From Morinoia aosen (taxonomy: Eukaryota; Arthropoda; Malacostraca; Amphipoda; Talitridae): 64,000 nt of DNA. A model generated the notes under the pieces. It did not search any database. It saw only the letters and a program-made list of their open reading frames with translations, and was not told where the DNA came from. Made by a program: the position numbers and the translations under genes. The number at the start of each line of letters is the position of its first letter. Within the stretch, counting starts at the first letter, position 1. The DNA is taken from contig CM059563.1 of NCBI GenBank assembly GCA_030386875.1, forward strand, positions 51,897,602 to 51,961,601, in the 5' to 3' direction. Below are positions 22,365-32,209 of this stretch, piece by piece.

Positions 22365-25100
22365 TCAATTAAACTTTGGAGGGGGAGGAGGGGCCATTGC
22401 GAGTAACCTTGAGCTTTTGAATCTGGAGTTTTGTTCTGAGATGAGGTCTGGTGGGAAGGTTAGACTAGTATACAGATCAGGGTCAAATTGCTGCATATTG
22501 TTCCAGATTTTGTTTGCGTGCTCATGCAACAGTATATTGATGGGAGGGACCTTTAGTTGTATGTGCATATATTCAGATGGTATTGCGTCTATTAGTGTGT
22601 TGCCTGTGATGAATCTGAGAGCTTTGTTTTGAACCTTCTGCAGTTTGGATATTGATGATGCTGATGCTGTGTGTAATGGTATAACTGGGTATATTAGTGG
22701 TGATCTTACGTAGGCCATGTAGAGTTTTAATTTCGTTTTTGTGGACAGATGAGTGAAACGGAGAATTCTGTTTAGGTTTTTGTACGCTATTGCTTGTCTA
22801 ATGGAAGCCTGAGATGAAATGCCTTGTGACGTTATGTTTAGTCCTAAAACTTTGCCTCTATTTGTGTATGGAATCACTTGGTTGTTTATCATTACATCAA
22901 GAGTTTTCCTTCGACTGATTGGAATAATGGCAAATTTGCTGCTGTTGGTTAGGATTTTCCATTTATTTTCGAATGAATTGATCTGTTCTATTGCTTTTTT
23001 GGTTCTTAATGTTGCAAATCTCAACGAATATTGTCCGGCTGTTATTTGGGTGATGTCGTCTGCGAAACATATATAGTCCGTATGTGGTAATGGAGGAGGT
23101 AGATCGTGGGTGTAGAAGCTGTAAAGCGTGGGGGATAAACATGCTCCTTGGGGTACGCCGGTGTGCAATGCGAATTTGGGTCCTATGTAATTTGCTATCC
23201 TTATTGCTGCTGTTCTATTGCTCAAGTAGTTGCTCAGAGTCCGTAAAAATAGAGGGGGAAGGTTTTTTTGTGATAATTTAAAGATCAAGCCAGAGTGCCA
23301 CACCTTGTCAAATGCTTTCTTTACGTCTCTCAAACAGATGTCTATTTTACACTTTTGTGCTAGTTTGATTGATATAGTTTCGTGAAGTGTTGCTAGGGCC
23401 GTGTGAGTTCCTCGGTTGCATCTAAATCCATGTTGCCTGCTGTTGAAAAGGTTCTGAATTGTGAAAAAATTTGTCAATCTGTTGTTTAGGATTTTGTCTA
23501 GTAATTTACCTTGTACATCTAGAAGGGAGATCGGCCTATAATTCTGCACTAGTTTAAGGGATGAATTTGGTTTCGGTAAAAAAATCATTGTTGCATGTTT
23601 TAAGCTGTCGGGGAAATAGCCTGCAGATATAGACATGTTGAAGATATAAATGAGAAAATGTATCATGTTTTTTGGGAGGTTTTTTAGTTGCAGAGTGGTT
23701 ATGCCTGTTATTCCTGGTGCTTTCTGCTTAAATGATCTGAGTGCGTGCAGTAGCTCTTCATATGATATAGGGGGAAAATGAATTGGATCAAGTCTGTTAA
23801 TATTTCCTGTTCTGTGAGGGACAATCGAATGTGCTATGTTGTTTATGTGATTATTTACTGCTTCAATATGTTCTCTGTCAAAAAAAGGTTCGTCCTGCTC
23901 GGTAAATATTTCCTCCCAATGCTCTCTGAAAATAGGTTCTTTTTCTTGTGGTGTGTGTAATTGAATTTTATTGTTTTCTATATATGGGACTATTTGTTTT
24001 GAGTTGTTCCCCATCATCCTCTTGCAGGATGACCAGAATGCCTTCGGGTCCTCCTGCAGTTCAAGATTCTTAATTAGTTCTTCCCAGGTTTCATGATATT
24101 TTCTTTTGTATGCTTCCTGTAGTTTGGTTTTGATTGCGGTCAGGTGTCTATTGAGTTCTATGGAAGGGCCGTTTGTGTAAACATATTGCATTGTTTGCTG
24201 GTATTGTGCTTGTAATTGCAGGGTTTCATGAGTTGGTTTGATTCCTGGTATGATTCTGTGAGTGATAAGTGGGATCGTTGCTTTGGTGGCGTCCAATACG
24301 TGTTTTGTCCACATTTCCAAATAATGATCTATTTCATTAAGCGTCGGGTCCTGTTTCAATGGGGGTGTGACTGCTGAAAGTTTCTGTCTATAGGCTTGCC
24401 AATCTGCTTTATGAAAATGTCTTCGAGGTTTTATGGGAATTTGTATTGGATTTGCCGATATTGTTGCTATTATGGGAATGTGATCTGATGGAGTGATTGG
24501 TCCCGGCTTCAGAAAGATATTGTGGTAAGCTTGTTTGTTCTGCAGGACTATATCTGGTGAGGTGGCGCTATTATGAGTTATTCTGGTGGGAAAATATGGT
24601 CCAACGTATGTGCATTTGTGTCTGGTGATTAGGTAGTAGAGATGTTTCCCCCTATTATTCCAGTTTGAGTATCCTGTTATATCGTGTGCTGCATTAATGT
24701 CGCCAAGAAAGTAAGTTGGATGAGGTCTGTTAAAAAGCGTGTGAAAGTCTATGAAATGCAGGTAGTCCGTTCTGGGGGGTGTATAAGTAGTGCCTATAGT
24801 GATTGGTCCTTGGAACGTGTCTATTGTTACTGCCATCATGTCTGAATGAAAATTATCGTGAAGTCTGTATGAGATGTTTTTCTTGAGAGCTATTGCGGTG
24901 CCTGCGTAATTTTCGTTCAACTTATTTGAATAGAATGTATTGTAATTGAAGATCTTGAGAGGTTGATTGTTTGTGAGGCAGTGACTATTGATGAGTATGA
25001 TATCTGAGTCCAGTGTATTATATATGTTTGATAGAGTGATTTTATTGGTATTCCAAGATAGTACGTTGTGTTGAATTATTGTTATTTTCTTCAAATTCAT
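22365..25100 (-). CDS. LINE ORF2: APE endonuclease and reverse transcriptase, intact
   Basis: 911 residues, uninterrupted. It nicks target DNA and copies the element RNA at the nick. The endonuclease occupies about residues 1-225: QHNVLSWN at the start, LINSHC, GDINAAHD, SPDIV and SDHIPIIAT near 208 (the catalytic SDH). A linker follows. Reverse transcriptase runs from about 440 to 730: NYRPISLLDVQGKLLDKIL, HGFRCNRGTHTA, LRDVKKAFDKVWH near 600, GVPQGACLSP near 648 and FADDITQI near 679 (active-site Asp pair). The C-terminal region contains KLQKVQNKALRFITG and ends in a Pro-rich tail (MAPPPPPKFN). No RNase H domain is seen. The start ATG overlaps the ORF1 stop as ATGA, suggesting coupled reinitiation. 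This is the only ordinary LINE ORF2 in the window that looks able to encode a full-length protein. Confidence 0.93.
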   Translation of the reverse strand: MNLKKITIIQHNVLSWNTNKITLSNIYNTLDSDIILINSHCLTNNQPLKIFNYNTFYSNKLNENYAGTAIALKKNISYRLHDNFHSDMMAVTIDTFQGPITIGTTYTPPRTDYLHFIDFHTLFNRPHPTYFLGDINAAHDITGYSNWNNRGKHLYYLITRHKCTYVGPYFPTRITHNSATSPDIVLQNKQAYHNIFLKPGPITPSDHIPIIATISANPIQIPIKPRRHFHKADWQAYRQKLSAVTPPLKQDPTLNEIDHYLEMWTKHVLDATKATIPLITHRIIPGIKPTHETLQLQAQYQQTMQYVYTNGPSIELNRHLTAIKTKLQEAYKRKYHETWEELIKNLELQEDPKAFWSSCKRMMGNNSKQIVPYIENNKIQLHTPQEKEPIFREHWEEIFTEQDEPFFDREHIEAVNNHINNIAHSIVPHRTGNINRLDPIHFPPISYEELLHALRSFKQKAPGITGITTLQLKNLPKNMIHFLIYIFNMSISAGYFPDSLKHATMIFLPKPNSSLKLVQNYRPISLLDVQGKLLDKILNNRLTNFFTIQNLFNSRQHGFRCNRGTHTALATLHETISIKLAQKCKIDICLRDVKKAFDKVWHSGLIFKLSQKNLPPLFLRTLSNYLSNRTAAIRIANYIGPKFALHTGVPQGACLSPTLYSFYTHDLPPPLPHTDYICFADDITQITAGQYSLRFATLRTKKAIEQINSFENKWKILTNSSKFAIIPISRRKTLDVMINNQVIPYTNRGKVLGLNITSQGISSQASIRQAIAYKNLNRILRFTHLSTKTKLKLYMAYVRSPLIYPVIPLHTASASSISKLQKVQNKALRFITGNTLIDAIPSEYMHIQLKVPPINILLHEHANKIWNNMQQFDPDLYTSLTFPPDLISEQNSRFKSSRLLAMAPPPPPKFN

Positions 25101-25523
25101 TTTTGAGCAATTAATTTTTTGGGTTTCTTAGTGTCTGCTATTAGTGACTGGTGTCTCGGAAGATTTATGAAGTCCTCGTGGGGGATAATGTTTAGTTTGG
25201 TTCTTGTAAATTGTACCCTGTTGTTTTTTATGTATTCCAGTAATGTTTGCGATCTCATGTCTTGAACTGTAAATTTTAATCCTTTGTCATTTTCTTTTGT
25301 ATTGAGTTCCTGGATGTACCATTCTGTTGGGGGATTTTCTGGAATTGGTGAGTTGTCGAGGAAATTTCTGTAGAGTTTAATATTAAAGTTGTGCTTATTG
25401 TCCAGTACTATGCTTGAATTTCCAACGTCATCACTGATCCTACGCTTTGATCTCGCCTCCGTTTCCATGGCCTCCTCCATATGCTCCTGCTCACATTCCA
25501 GGGACACATCCACCGTTTTTCGT
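25097..25523 (-). pseudogene. LINE ORF1, C-terminal part only
   Basis: The frame is open from the truncated 5' edge of the copy to a TGA at 25097-25099. There is no proper ATG near the edge (the first usable codon is GTG at 25513), so this is the C-terminal remainder of a longer ORF1. It is acidic then mixed in charge (for example EHMEEAMETEARSKRR), without cysteine knuckles; those would lie in the missing N-terminal part, as LINE F (58381-61168) shows for a related element. ORF1 proteins of this group bind the element RNA. Confidence 0.8.
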
Positions 25524-26159
25524 ACTCACGTACGATTAGCTCAGCCTCAACTGCTTCAAAAGCGCCACCCCGAGCCGGCTAACCAGAGGCTAGCTCGGTT
25601 CAGTGCGGCCGCTACCAGCCCTATATAAAGAGCTGCGCGCTAAGCGCAGTTCAGTTCGCACAGCTCACTCAGTGCACTCGCAGGAACCCTGATATTCACA
25701 CAAGTCTTCTTCCTGCGAGCCTCGTCACTGCAGCGGCTCACACAAGCCTTCCAGCGAGCCTCCTCACAGCAGCTCACAAGACTTCTCCTTGCGACTCTCC
25801 GCGCAGTGACTCCGACATTCACTAGTCTCGGCTGCTCAGCAAGCAGTAGCCTCTCGGCCTCCATCGCCACCTCGACGGCACCGCTACGCCACGGCACGCA
25901 CAACGCGACTTACCGACAACCGTCGGTCCTCCAAGTCGTCCATGTGTACTATACTGCCTGCCTGTAATCATTTACCTCATGTGCCATACTGTCGGCGATC
26001 TTCTCAATAATACGGCCTTTATTCCAGTTGTGTATTCCTTATCCTGTCGGGTTCGTTTGCACCTCAGGCACTCACTTCGGCGGGCAAAGATATTTCACAA
26101 GTCTATCGATATTCACAAGTCTGCCCGGAGTGTAAAGCAGCCTGAGGGAGAACACCACA
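25524..26159 (+). repeat. Gypsy C 3' LTR, second segment
   Basis: Starts with the right copy of ACTCACGTA and runs to GAACACCACA at 26159. It matches 14158-14793 with about three substitutions. Confidence 0.93.
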
Positions 26160-26511
26160 GAGTACTGCACAAAATAGACAATGCTATGACACAGCAATTT
26201 AGGTAAATAGTTCACTCACCTCTTGGATATCTTAACTCAAATACTCAATGTGCAATACTGTGGTTAGTCAGAGTAGAGCGGAGATAGACGGGAATATATA
26301 TAGAATAGGTTAGAATAGAATTAGTACATTAGTTTAGAAATTAAGAAGTTAGATACCAACCACAGTAGGTACTTATATACACACTCGGTCAACATGTACT
26401 TGTTGTTGAACCCGAGGCCAATAGCAGACTGACTTGCGAGTGTTGCTCTCTCTCGAGCGTTGCCAACTTATGGTCTCTCTAACTAGAACTTACACTACTC
26501 GCTATATTACA
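26160..26511 (-). repeat. Gypsy B 5' LTR, 5'-terminal segment
   Basis: Matches 9251-9600. It begins (plus strand) with the second GAGT and ends at the LTR terminus ATATTACA at 26511, followed by the target duplication ATTC (26512-26515). Confidence 0.92.
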
Positions 26512-26515
26512 ATTC

Positions 26516-28955
26516 GGTAGTCCTTAAAAGCATTTTGGTTGATGCGCATGGGTCTAGCGTTAACCCTTTTGCAGATTAAGCAAGAAGCAACTACCTTTTT
26601 AACCACTCTGAACGCAGAGGGAATCCAAAACCGTTTCCGCAAAGCGGCGAGAATTCGGTAAATCCCGGCGTGTTTCAAATCAACGTGAAAGTCCCATATT
26701 ATCGCTTTATTCAGGGGAGAGTCTTTATTGAGAAGAACGGGATTCCGTTCGCTAAACGACGAATTCCAGTTCTTAAACTTTGAACTCACTCTAATAAGAC
26801 CATCCCTGGCAAGAAAGAGATTGAGCTGGGACACGATAGCAGGGACAGACCCCCTCTGTTCCTCAAACCATGCACATAGGAGAGGATACGAGGTTCTCTG
26901 AGCCGAACGAAGGAGTACATTATGAGCCCCCTGATACGACGAGTCCACCGACACGTCGTTCAGGAAGTTAGGCCGTCTAGCTCTCACTCTACGTACACAT
27001 AGGGAAACGAAGGTAAGCACCAATTTCACTATTCTAATACACTTTTTGAAAGATGAGAATTTCCCCAAAGGAATCAGTGGCTCTAAAGATGGTGAAAGGT
27101 CGAACTTTACCGCCATGAAAGAGCCAAGATTAGTATTACTGGCATGGTGGGGCACCGTAAAGGTTGTACAAGGAATTGTACCAGGGCCAGTTAGGTATAT
27201 GCTGCGACCCAAAACCTTGCTCGATACGCAGCGAGTTACAAAATCGGCCGGATTGGAGTCGCCCATGATGTGGCAGAACTGAACAGAGTGAACTTCACAT
27301 AATTTCACTACTTCGTCTAGGTTATTATTGATCAAGGCCCCTTTTCGCTCAATTTTATGAAATTTCTGGGACTTTGATGCCAACCAATTTAATGCAATAG
27401 TAGAGTCTGAGCACAATTTTAGGTCGACAAATTTCACAGGACAAAATGCACTAGACGAATCCCGATACCAGTTGAAAAGACAAGACACGCCGAACCTTAA
27501 AGCTATCAGCTCTAAGACGGGAATCGTGGGAGACTTTCCCTTACCCTTCACCAGTTTATTTCTAGCCGCTAAGTACGTCAATGATCCCGTGTTCAATTCT
27601 TGAAGGTACAATACGCATCCGTAAATGTCTTTACTGGCATCAGTGAAACAGATCAAGTTATAGGAAGAATCGTAACTGCCGACACAACGAGGCACCTTAG
27701 GACATAGCTCCGAGTTAAATTGCCGGGCGATTAATTTCCAAGATTTCAATTTGGTTGAATCAATAACTTTATCCCAAGCAAGATTTGCATCGAGTTGCAG
27801 CTCGTGCATTAGAAGTTTTGCTCGATTCAAGGCAGGCAGGTTAAATCCTAAGGGATCATAGACGGAATGTAACGAGGACAGAATTTTACGTTTAGTATCT
27901 GCCTCTTTGTTTAATTTTACCTTTTTAATAGAGAGGGTATCCTCGGACTTGTTCCAGTGTAAACCTAGCAGTTTAGTATCACTGCAGCCGTCCTGACCCT
28001 TCCCCACAGCACTCTCCAAATATTCCTTAGAATTAGAGTGGAACTGCTGCAACCTGAAACCGTAGTCTTTCAAGACATTTCTAGTATACTCACAAGCAGT
28101 TTCAAGTTCTCCCTCCACATCTGAGCTGAAAGAAAGGTTATCCATATACGCCAGGTTATACACCATCCGAGTCACGGCTCGTTCCAAGTCGGTGGCGGTT
28201 TGAGCATTTAGCACGAGTATTATGTATAACGAGACCATCAATAGGAAAGGAGAAAACCTCATACCAAATGGCACACGCAGAAATTTATACGCCACCAACG
28301 AGAAATCACCGTCTTCAATGTCTCTAAACCAAAGAAAGAGAAGTTTATCCGAATCATCAGCACGCAAACGCAACTGATGGAATGCTTTTTCTAGGTCAAA
28401 AATTAGCAAGTATTTGTTAAATCTCAGCAAAGTTACAGCCGTAGTAATCTTTGAATTCAATTGCTGGCCCGGTATAGAAACCTGATTGTGCGAAAGCGCT
28501 CCTCTATCTTGTCCCTGACACAAATTAGATAGGTAGACTATGCGACATTTGGTGCTTTCCGAAGATTGTCGGAACACCGCATTGTGCGCAATAAAGGAAA
28601 AGGGAGAAACGTTAAGATTATCTAAATTTCCTACTTCCTCAATAATGTCATCTTCTAACTGCGATTTAATCACCTCGTTGTATTGAGACAATTTCTTAGG
28701 ACACTTTTTCAACTTTTTATGCAACGAATATAGAACCTTTTTCGCCAAGCCTAAATTATTGGGCAACAAGTGAACTATCTTCTCGTTCCACAAAGCTGGC
28801 AGAACGAGACGTCCGTCCTCGTCGCGAGAATTATTTTTTATGACGTATTCTACAAGAAATTTGTTTTGGTCGCTAACCTTTTCTTGCTGAGAACCATCGT
28901 AATTTAGAAACTCTAGACAAACCTCCTCTAGAGTAGAAACAGTAGCGTCTTCCAC
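26516..28955 (-). CDS. BEL pol: reverse transcriptase, RNase H, start of integrase
   Basis: About 810 residues on the minus strand, reading into the Gypsy B insertion. The N-terminal part carries a KNKFLVEYVIKNNSR-like linker. BEL-type RT runs from about 100 to 330, with LRFNKYLLIFDLEKAFHQL, FLWFRDIEDGD, VPFGMRFSPFLL and the active-site region near 270. An RNase H with CFTDASKDIYGCVLYL lies near 433, followed by LELIALRFG and LCSDSTIAL. The integrase zinc-binding start is ALRKRFWIPSAFR...CLICKR at about 780-805. The order RT, RNase H, integrase with A17-type BEL sequences (KLLGLHWNKSED, SVYDPLGFN) identifies BEL/Pao. The remainder of integrase is at 8064-9180, across the Gypsy B insertion. 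Confidence 0.9.
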
Positions 28956-29006
28956 ACAAATGGTTAACTCGTCAGCTACAAGATTACTAGGCGTACTGCT
29001 ACCTAG

Positions 29007-30953
29007 TCAGGAGAGGGAATGAACTTTAGTGACAAATTCGCTGACAAGTTCAAAATGAGGCAAATTATCTATCAGCGCATCAATGTCCCCAGCAAGCATA
29101 ACTCCTACACTACAGCAATAGACTAAAGACAGCCTGTCTGCCCTCCCGAAACTACAAGAGTGAACTGGAAGAAAATGAGCTGAATCGACACCCAATAAAA
29201 CGTCTACAGCACCAGAATCATTTTTCTTCAGCAGCTTATCGGCTAGGTCAATTTTTAACTGACCTGCCCTTTGGACGACCTTCTCTATTTTACTCAAATT
29301 AATTTTCGTTTTTATTTCAGGCACCACGACCGCCTTCACTAGCACTTTCCTCTTCAACTGAAGCGGAAACTGCACAATACGAGTACTCATAACTTTTGTT
29401 TCATTAAAACCCGTGATTTTTATTCTCACATTCTTTTGCACAATTTTGGCATTAATTCTATGCGCTGCCGCTTCTGAAATGAAGGTAGTTTGTGAAGCAG
29501 GATCGTACATGAACCTCAAGCAAGCATTTGACCCTGGTGGCACAGAAGTGAAAGTAGGAATAAGAACATTATTTTCAGATGAAGTTTGCATTACGTTAAA
29601 TTCAACTACATTTGCCTCTGCTTCTTTCACGCTTCCAGAGTGAGATGGTAATCGAGAACTCTCGCCTGAGAACCTTGGAGTTTGCTTGGATTTACGTACA
29701 CAAAGGAAAAAGGCATGAAAGGCGTTACATGATTTGCATTTACCCGTAAATTTGAATCTACACGCAGAAATTTCATGATTTAGTAGGCCACAGCGAGTAC
29801 AACCCCTTAGTTGCCTAATTTTAGCCAGCTTTTCTTCCGGCGTCGGAAAAAAAGGGCAATTCGACAACTTGTGCTCAGTGGCTGTCAACCTATTTTCGCT
29901 AGCACAGAGCCCACAAGACCCTTTATTGGTAGCTTTTACAGGTTCACCGTAATTCACGTCAGTAGCCATGGCACACGTTTTAGTTTGCTTAACGAAGGAA
30001 ACGGGGTAGAGAGAGCCTCGGTCAGGCTGCTTCATCCTTTCGATCAACTCAAAGGAATGTTGCAGAAGCTGTTCCAAGGTAGGTTTAGAAGAGTTCGTGA
30101 TAGTTACGAACGAAGTTTTTACGCTCTCAGGCAGACCGTGCCACAGGAAATACTGACAGAAAATTTTGGCATCTACATCTAGTCTCTCTACCTGATCAAT
30201 GAGAGAACGAGCTTCTGCAGCCCACTGGTATAGATTACCGACATCAGCTCGCAGGGCAGAGATTTGTCTGATCACTGAATATTGTTGCTTAATTTTGCTA
30301 GCAAATGCCTCGCTCAATAGCTGCATAGCATCATCGTACACAGTAGAAGATAGGACGATGGAATCAATGATCTGCTTGGCAGGACCGGCTACCCTTTGTT
30401 TGAGGTAAGAGTACTTCTCAAATTGAGTCAGATTAAATTTAGCAAGAATGGCTTCAAATGAAGAACTAAATTTCTCGAACAGCTCAGGTTGGCCATCAAA
30501 TTTCGGCAGCTCTATTTCAGGTAATTTCAGTTTGGTTAACTGGGAAACATTGACCCTAGGCTCACTTAGAGGTGAGTTAATTTCGCTGAGCTTGCACTTC
30601 AGACGGGACAAAGTGAGACACAGTTTATCAGAATAAGCCTCGCAGAGCTCGATTTGATCAGAATGCTCATCGGATGCCCAAATATCGTTGGCTAACATCC
30701 ATTCTTCTATGGCAGTGTCAAGTTCAAATAGTGATACTTTTAGAGACTCCAATTTATCAACATAGAAGGAAATATCAGCCTCCTCAAAGGGAGGATTGAG
30801 CTCTATGCGATTAATAGTTTTAGTTAAAGATTGCCTCTTAGCACTTCTTTGTTTCACTTTCACTTTTAGTTGAAGATCTTTACTTTTATCAAGCTGGGAC
30901 TCTAGTTTAGATTGGAGTTCCGAAGAACGTTCAAGAATAGCATCCGTAGCCAT
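29007..30953 (-). CDS. BEL Gag and aspartic protease region
   Basis: 648 residues starting at the first ATG after the leader (MATDAILERSSELQSKLESQ). A coiled N-terminal part (about 1-130) is followed by the BEL gag domain (DUF1759-like), LPEIELPKFDGQPELFEKF from about 150, with YLKQRVAGPAKQIID and AISALRADV-type helices to about 320. Zinc-knuckle-like cysteines lie near 347 (CGLCASE...NCPFF) and 384 (CTRCGLLNHEISACRF, CKSCNAFHAFFLC). A protease-like DPASQTTFISEAAAHRI near 483 fits the BEL DUF1758/A17 region. The role would be to assemble the particle and cleave the polyprotein. Confidence 0.88.
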   Translation of the reverse strand: MATDAILERSSELQSKLESQLDKSKDLQLKVKVKQRSAKRQSLTKTINRIELNPPFEEADISFYVDKLESLKVSLFELDTAIEEWMLANDIWASDEHSDQIELCEAYSDKLCLTLSRLKCKLSEINSPLSEPRVNVSQLTKLKLPEIELPKFDGQPELFEKFSSSFEAILAKFNLTQFEKYSYLKQRVAGPAKQIIDSIVLSSTVYDDAMQLLSEAFASKIKQQYSVIRQISALRADVGNLYQWAAEARSLIDQVERLDVDAKIFCQYFLWHGLPESVKTSFVTITNSSKPTLEQLLQHSFELIERMKQPDRGSLYPVSFVKQTKTCAMATDVNYGEPVKATNKGSCGLCASENRLTATEHKLSNCPFFPTPEEKLAKIRQLRGCTRCGLLNHEISACRFKFTGKCKSCNAFHAFFLCVRKSKQTPRFSGESSRLPSHSGSVKEAEANVVEFNVMQTSSENNVLIPTFTSVPPGSNACLRFMYDPASQTTFISEAAAHRINAKIVQKNVRIKITGFNETKVMSTRIVQFPLQLKRKVLVKAVVVPEIKTKINLSKIEKVVQRAGQLKIDLADKLLKKNDSGAVDVLLGVDSAHFLPVHSCSFGRADRLSLVYCCSVGVMLAGDIDALIDNLPHFELVSEFVTKVHSLS

Positions 30954-31133
30954 GCCGGAAAATTAGAATAGTAACAATCAAGTCCCAGTGCAAGATACAA
31001 TCGGCTAAGAGGTAAAATATATATGCAATAGAGACTAATCACAGAACGACCACCAGCACACAAAGACGTACTCACGAGCCGAAGAGAAGCAACGCGCTGC
31101 GGACCAGGACAGTGAGGCAGGCGTCTTAGGACA

Positions 31134-31154
31134 CGAATCCGGTTCGAAGGACCA
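31134..31154 (-). promoter_or_regulatory. BEL primer-binding site
   Basis: Directly after the 5' LTR (minus strand) comes TGGTCCTTCGAACCGG, complementary to a tRNA 3' end: TGG for CCA, and TTCGAACC matching the common T-arm. The tRNA species was not assigned. Confidence 0.75.
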
Positions 31155-32204
31155 TAGCAAATGAATTGGGATCGCCGGCGTGTAAAGGATCAAGAAAAAG
31201 TACCGTTTCAGAAATCTATTTGCTTCTGCGAGCAAGTTATCAAGAATTTTAAATTGGGGGGAAGCTTTGCGCTTGGCGGCAATGGTACGAGTTGGGGGCA
31301 GGCTACACGAGCAGCCACCTCACCCCCCAGGCCAGCCGCTCGCCGTTCCAACTCAATCCACAATCCAGAACTATAAATCGAGCCGGAACTTTGCGCTTGG
31401 CGGCAAATGGTACGAGTTGGGGGGCAGGCTACACGAGCAGCCACCTCACTGCCCAGGCCCGCCGCTCGCCGTTCCCTCCTTGAGTCTCCAAGCACTGGAA
31501 GTAAAGAATGAGAGTGAACATACAGGTACTTGATCCTTAATTGCCTGAAAAAGAATTTACGTGATTAATTTTAGTTTGTTTGATGAGCCACCATCAAACG
31601 CGATCCATCAATACATTGCTCAGAATAATGCGTGATAATGGTTCGAGTCCTAAAGGAAATCTCCATGATATAAATGGCAGGGGTTCGGAAACTTTAGGGG
31701 TTTGGCAAGTCCGGCAAGCTTCCTCACCTCAAGGCATAACGCCACGAGATGTAGATCCCCTGGTAGTGAATTTACGTCCACCTGTCCCCAGTCTGGTAAG
31801 TGGACGCAGCGTGGAAGTCCAGCGCCTCCAGCAGGTAAGTGTGGAGCAGCGTGGAAGTCAAGCGCCTCCAGCAGGTAAGTGTGGAGCAGCGTGCTCCCCG
31901 TAGATTACGTAGGATATGGCATTAAATGAGCAGTTTACGCCGATGGTGGTGCCCGATTGGAGGTCTGTGAAAAGTCTGATTATTCGGTGCTAATGCACGC
32001 TTAAGTATACTTCTTATCGATCGTCAGTCGCTAAGAAGAACGGAAACTGCCGGGCCAAGAATTTGTTCCCTACATCCTGCCCTTTAAATCATGAAAATAA
32101 TTTTACTAACCTGATGTTCTTAAATCTAGCTTAAATCTAATAGGCGAGCTGGCAGAAGAAAATAAACAAGGCAGCTCGCCGAACTAAGGCTAGAAATTCG
32201 TACA
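31155..32204 (-). repeat. BEL 5' LTR
   Basis: 1050 bp, pairs with 6954-8004. It is followed on the right by the duplicated target ATTAC (32205-32209) and then Gypsy A LTR sequence. Confidence 0.92.
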
Positions 32205-32209
32205 ATTAC

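Larger units (their letters stand above)
20797..25523 (-). mobile_element. LINE pair, right copy (nested level 5)
   Basis: A 4.7-kb minus-strand copy head to tail with the left copy. Its poly(C) tail (14 G on the plus strand, about 20796-20809) abuts the truncated 5' end of the left copy without intervening genomic DNA. Its own 5' end at 25523 is also inside ORF1 and adjoins ACTCACGTA (25524-25532). No target duplication separates the two copies; a single 9-bp duplication brackets the pair. ORF2 is intact here. Motifs (APE endonuclease, RT, no RNase H, two overlapping ORFs) suggest a Jockey/I-type clade; the family is not recognised more precisely. Confidence 0.9.
13983..26159 (+). mobile_element. 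Gypsy C: short gag-only Gypsy element, nested level 4
   Basis: Inserted antisense in the 5' LTR of Gypsy B with the 4-bp duplication GAGT at 13979-13982 and 26160-26163. LTRs are TGTGGTGGTTCC...GAACACCACA, 811 bp, and differ at about three positions (about 0.4%), so it is young relative to its hosts. Discounting the LINE pair in its 3' LTR it is about 2.75 kb: 5' LTR, primer-binding site, gag with the beginning of a protease domain, polypurine tract, 3' LTR. It has no reverse transcriptase, RNase H or integrase, so it could only have moved with enzymes supplied by a relative. It is a non-autonomous derivative of a Gypsy lineage close to Gypsy A. Confidence 0.9.
9185..26511 (-). mobile_element. 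Gypsy B: Ty3/Gypsy element, nested level 3
   Basis: A Ty3/Gypsy element is inserted in the BEL pol region in the same orientation, flanked by ATTC at 9181-9184 and 26512-26515. In its own sense the LTRs begin TGTAATATAGCGAGTAG and end CACTCTATAATAC. Order: 5' LTR (26511 to 13913, interrupted by Gypsy C), primer-binding site, one Gag-Pol ORF, polypurine tract, 3' LTR (9600 to 9185). Without Gypsy C it is about 5.1 kb. The LTRs differ at about four positions in 416 bp (about 1%). The coding region looks whole; the element is disabled only by the insertion in its 5' LTR as far as I can see. No env gene is present. Confidence 0.9.
6954..32204 (-). mobile_element. BEL/Pao LTR element, nested level 2
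   Basis: A BEL/Pao element lies antisense in the Gypsy A 5' LTR, with the 5-bp duplication ATTAC at 6949-6953 and 32205-32209. The sister Gypsy A LTR has a single uninterrupted ATTAC at 47856-47860. In its own orientation it has a 5' LTR (32204 to 31155), a primer-binding site, gag-protease, RT/RNase H, integrase and a 3' LTR (8004 to 6954). Without its inserts it is about 7.9 kb. The LTRs are 1050 and 1051 bp and differ at roughly a dozen positions (about 1.1%). It is broken: Gypsy B sits in pol, and there are perhaps one or two further breaks. No env gene is seen. Confidence 0.9.
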
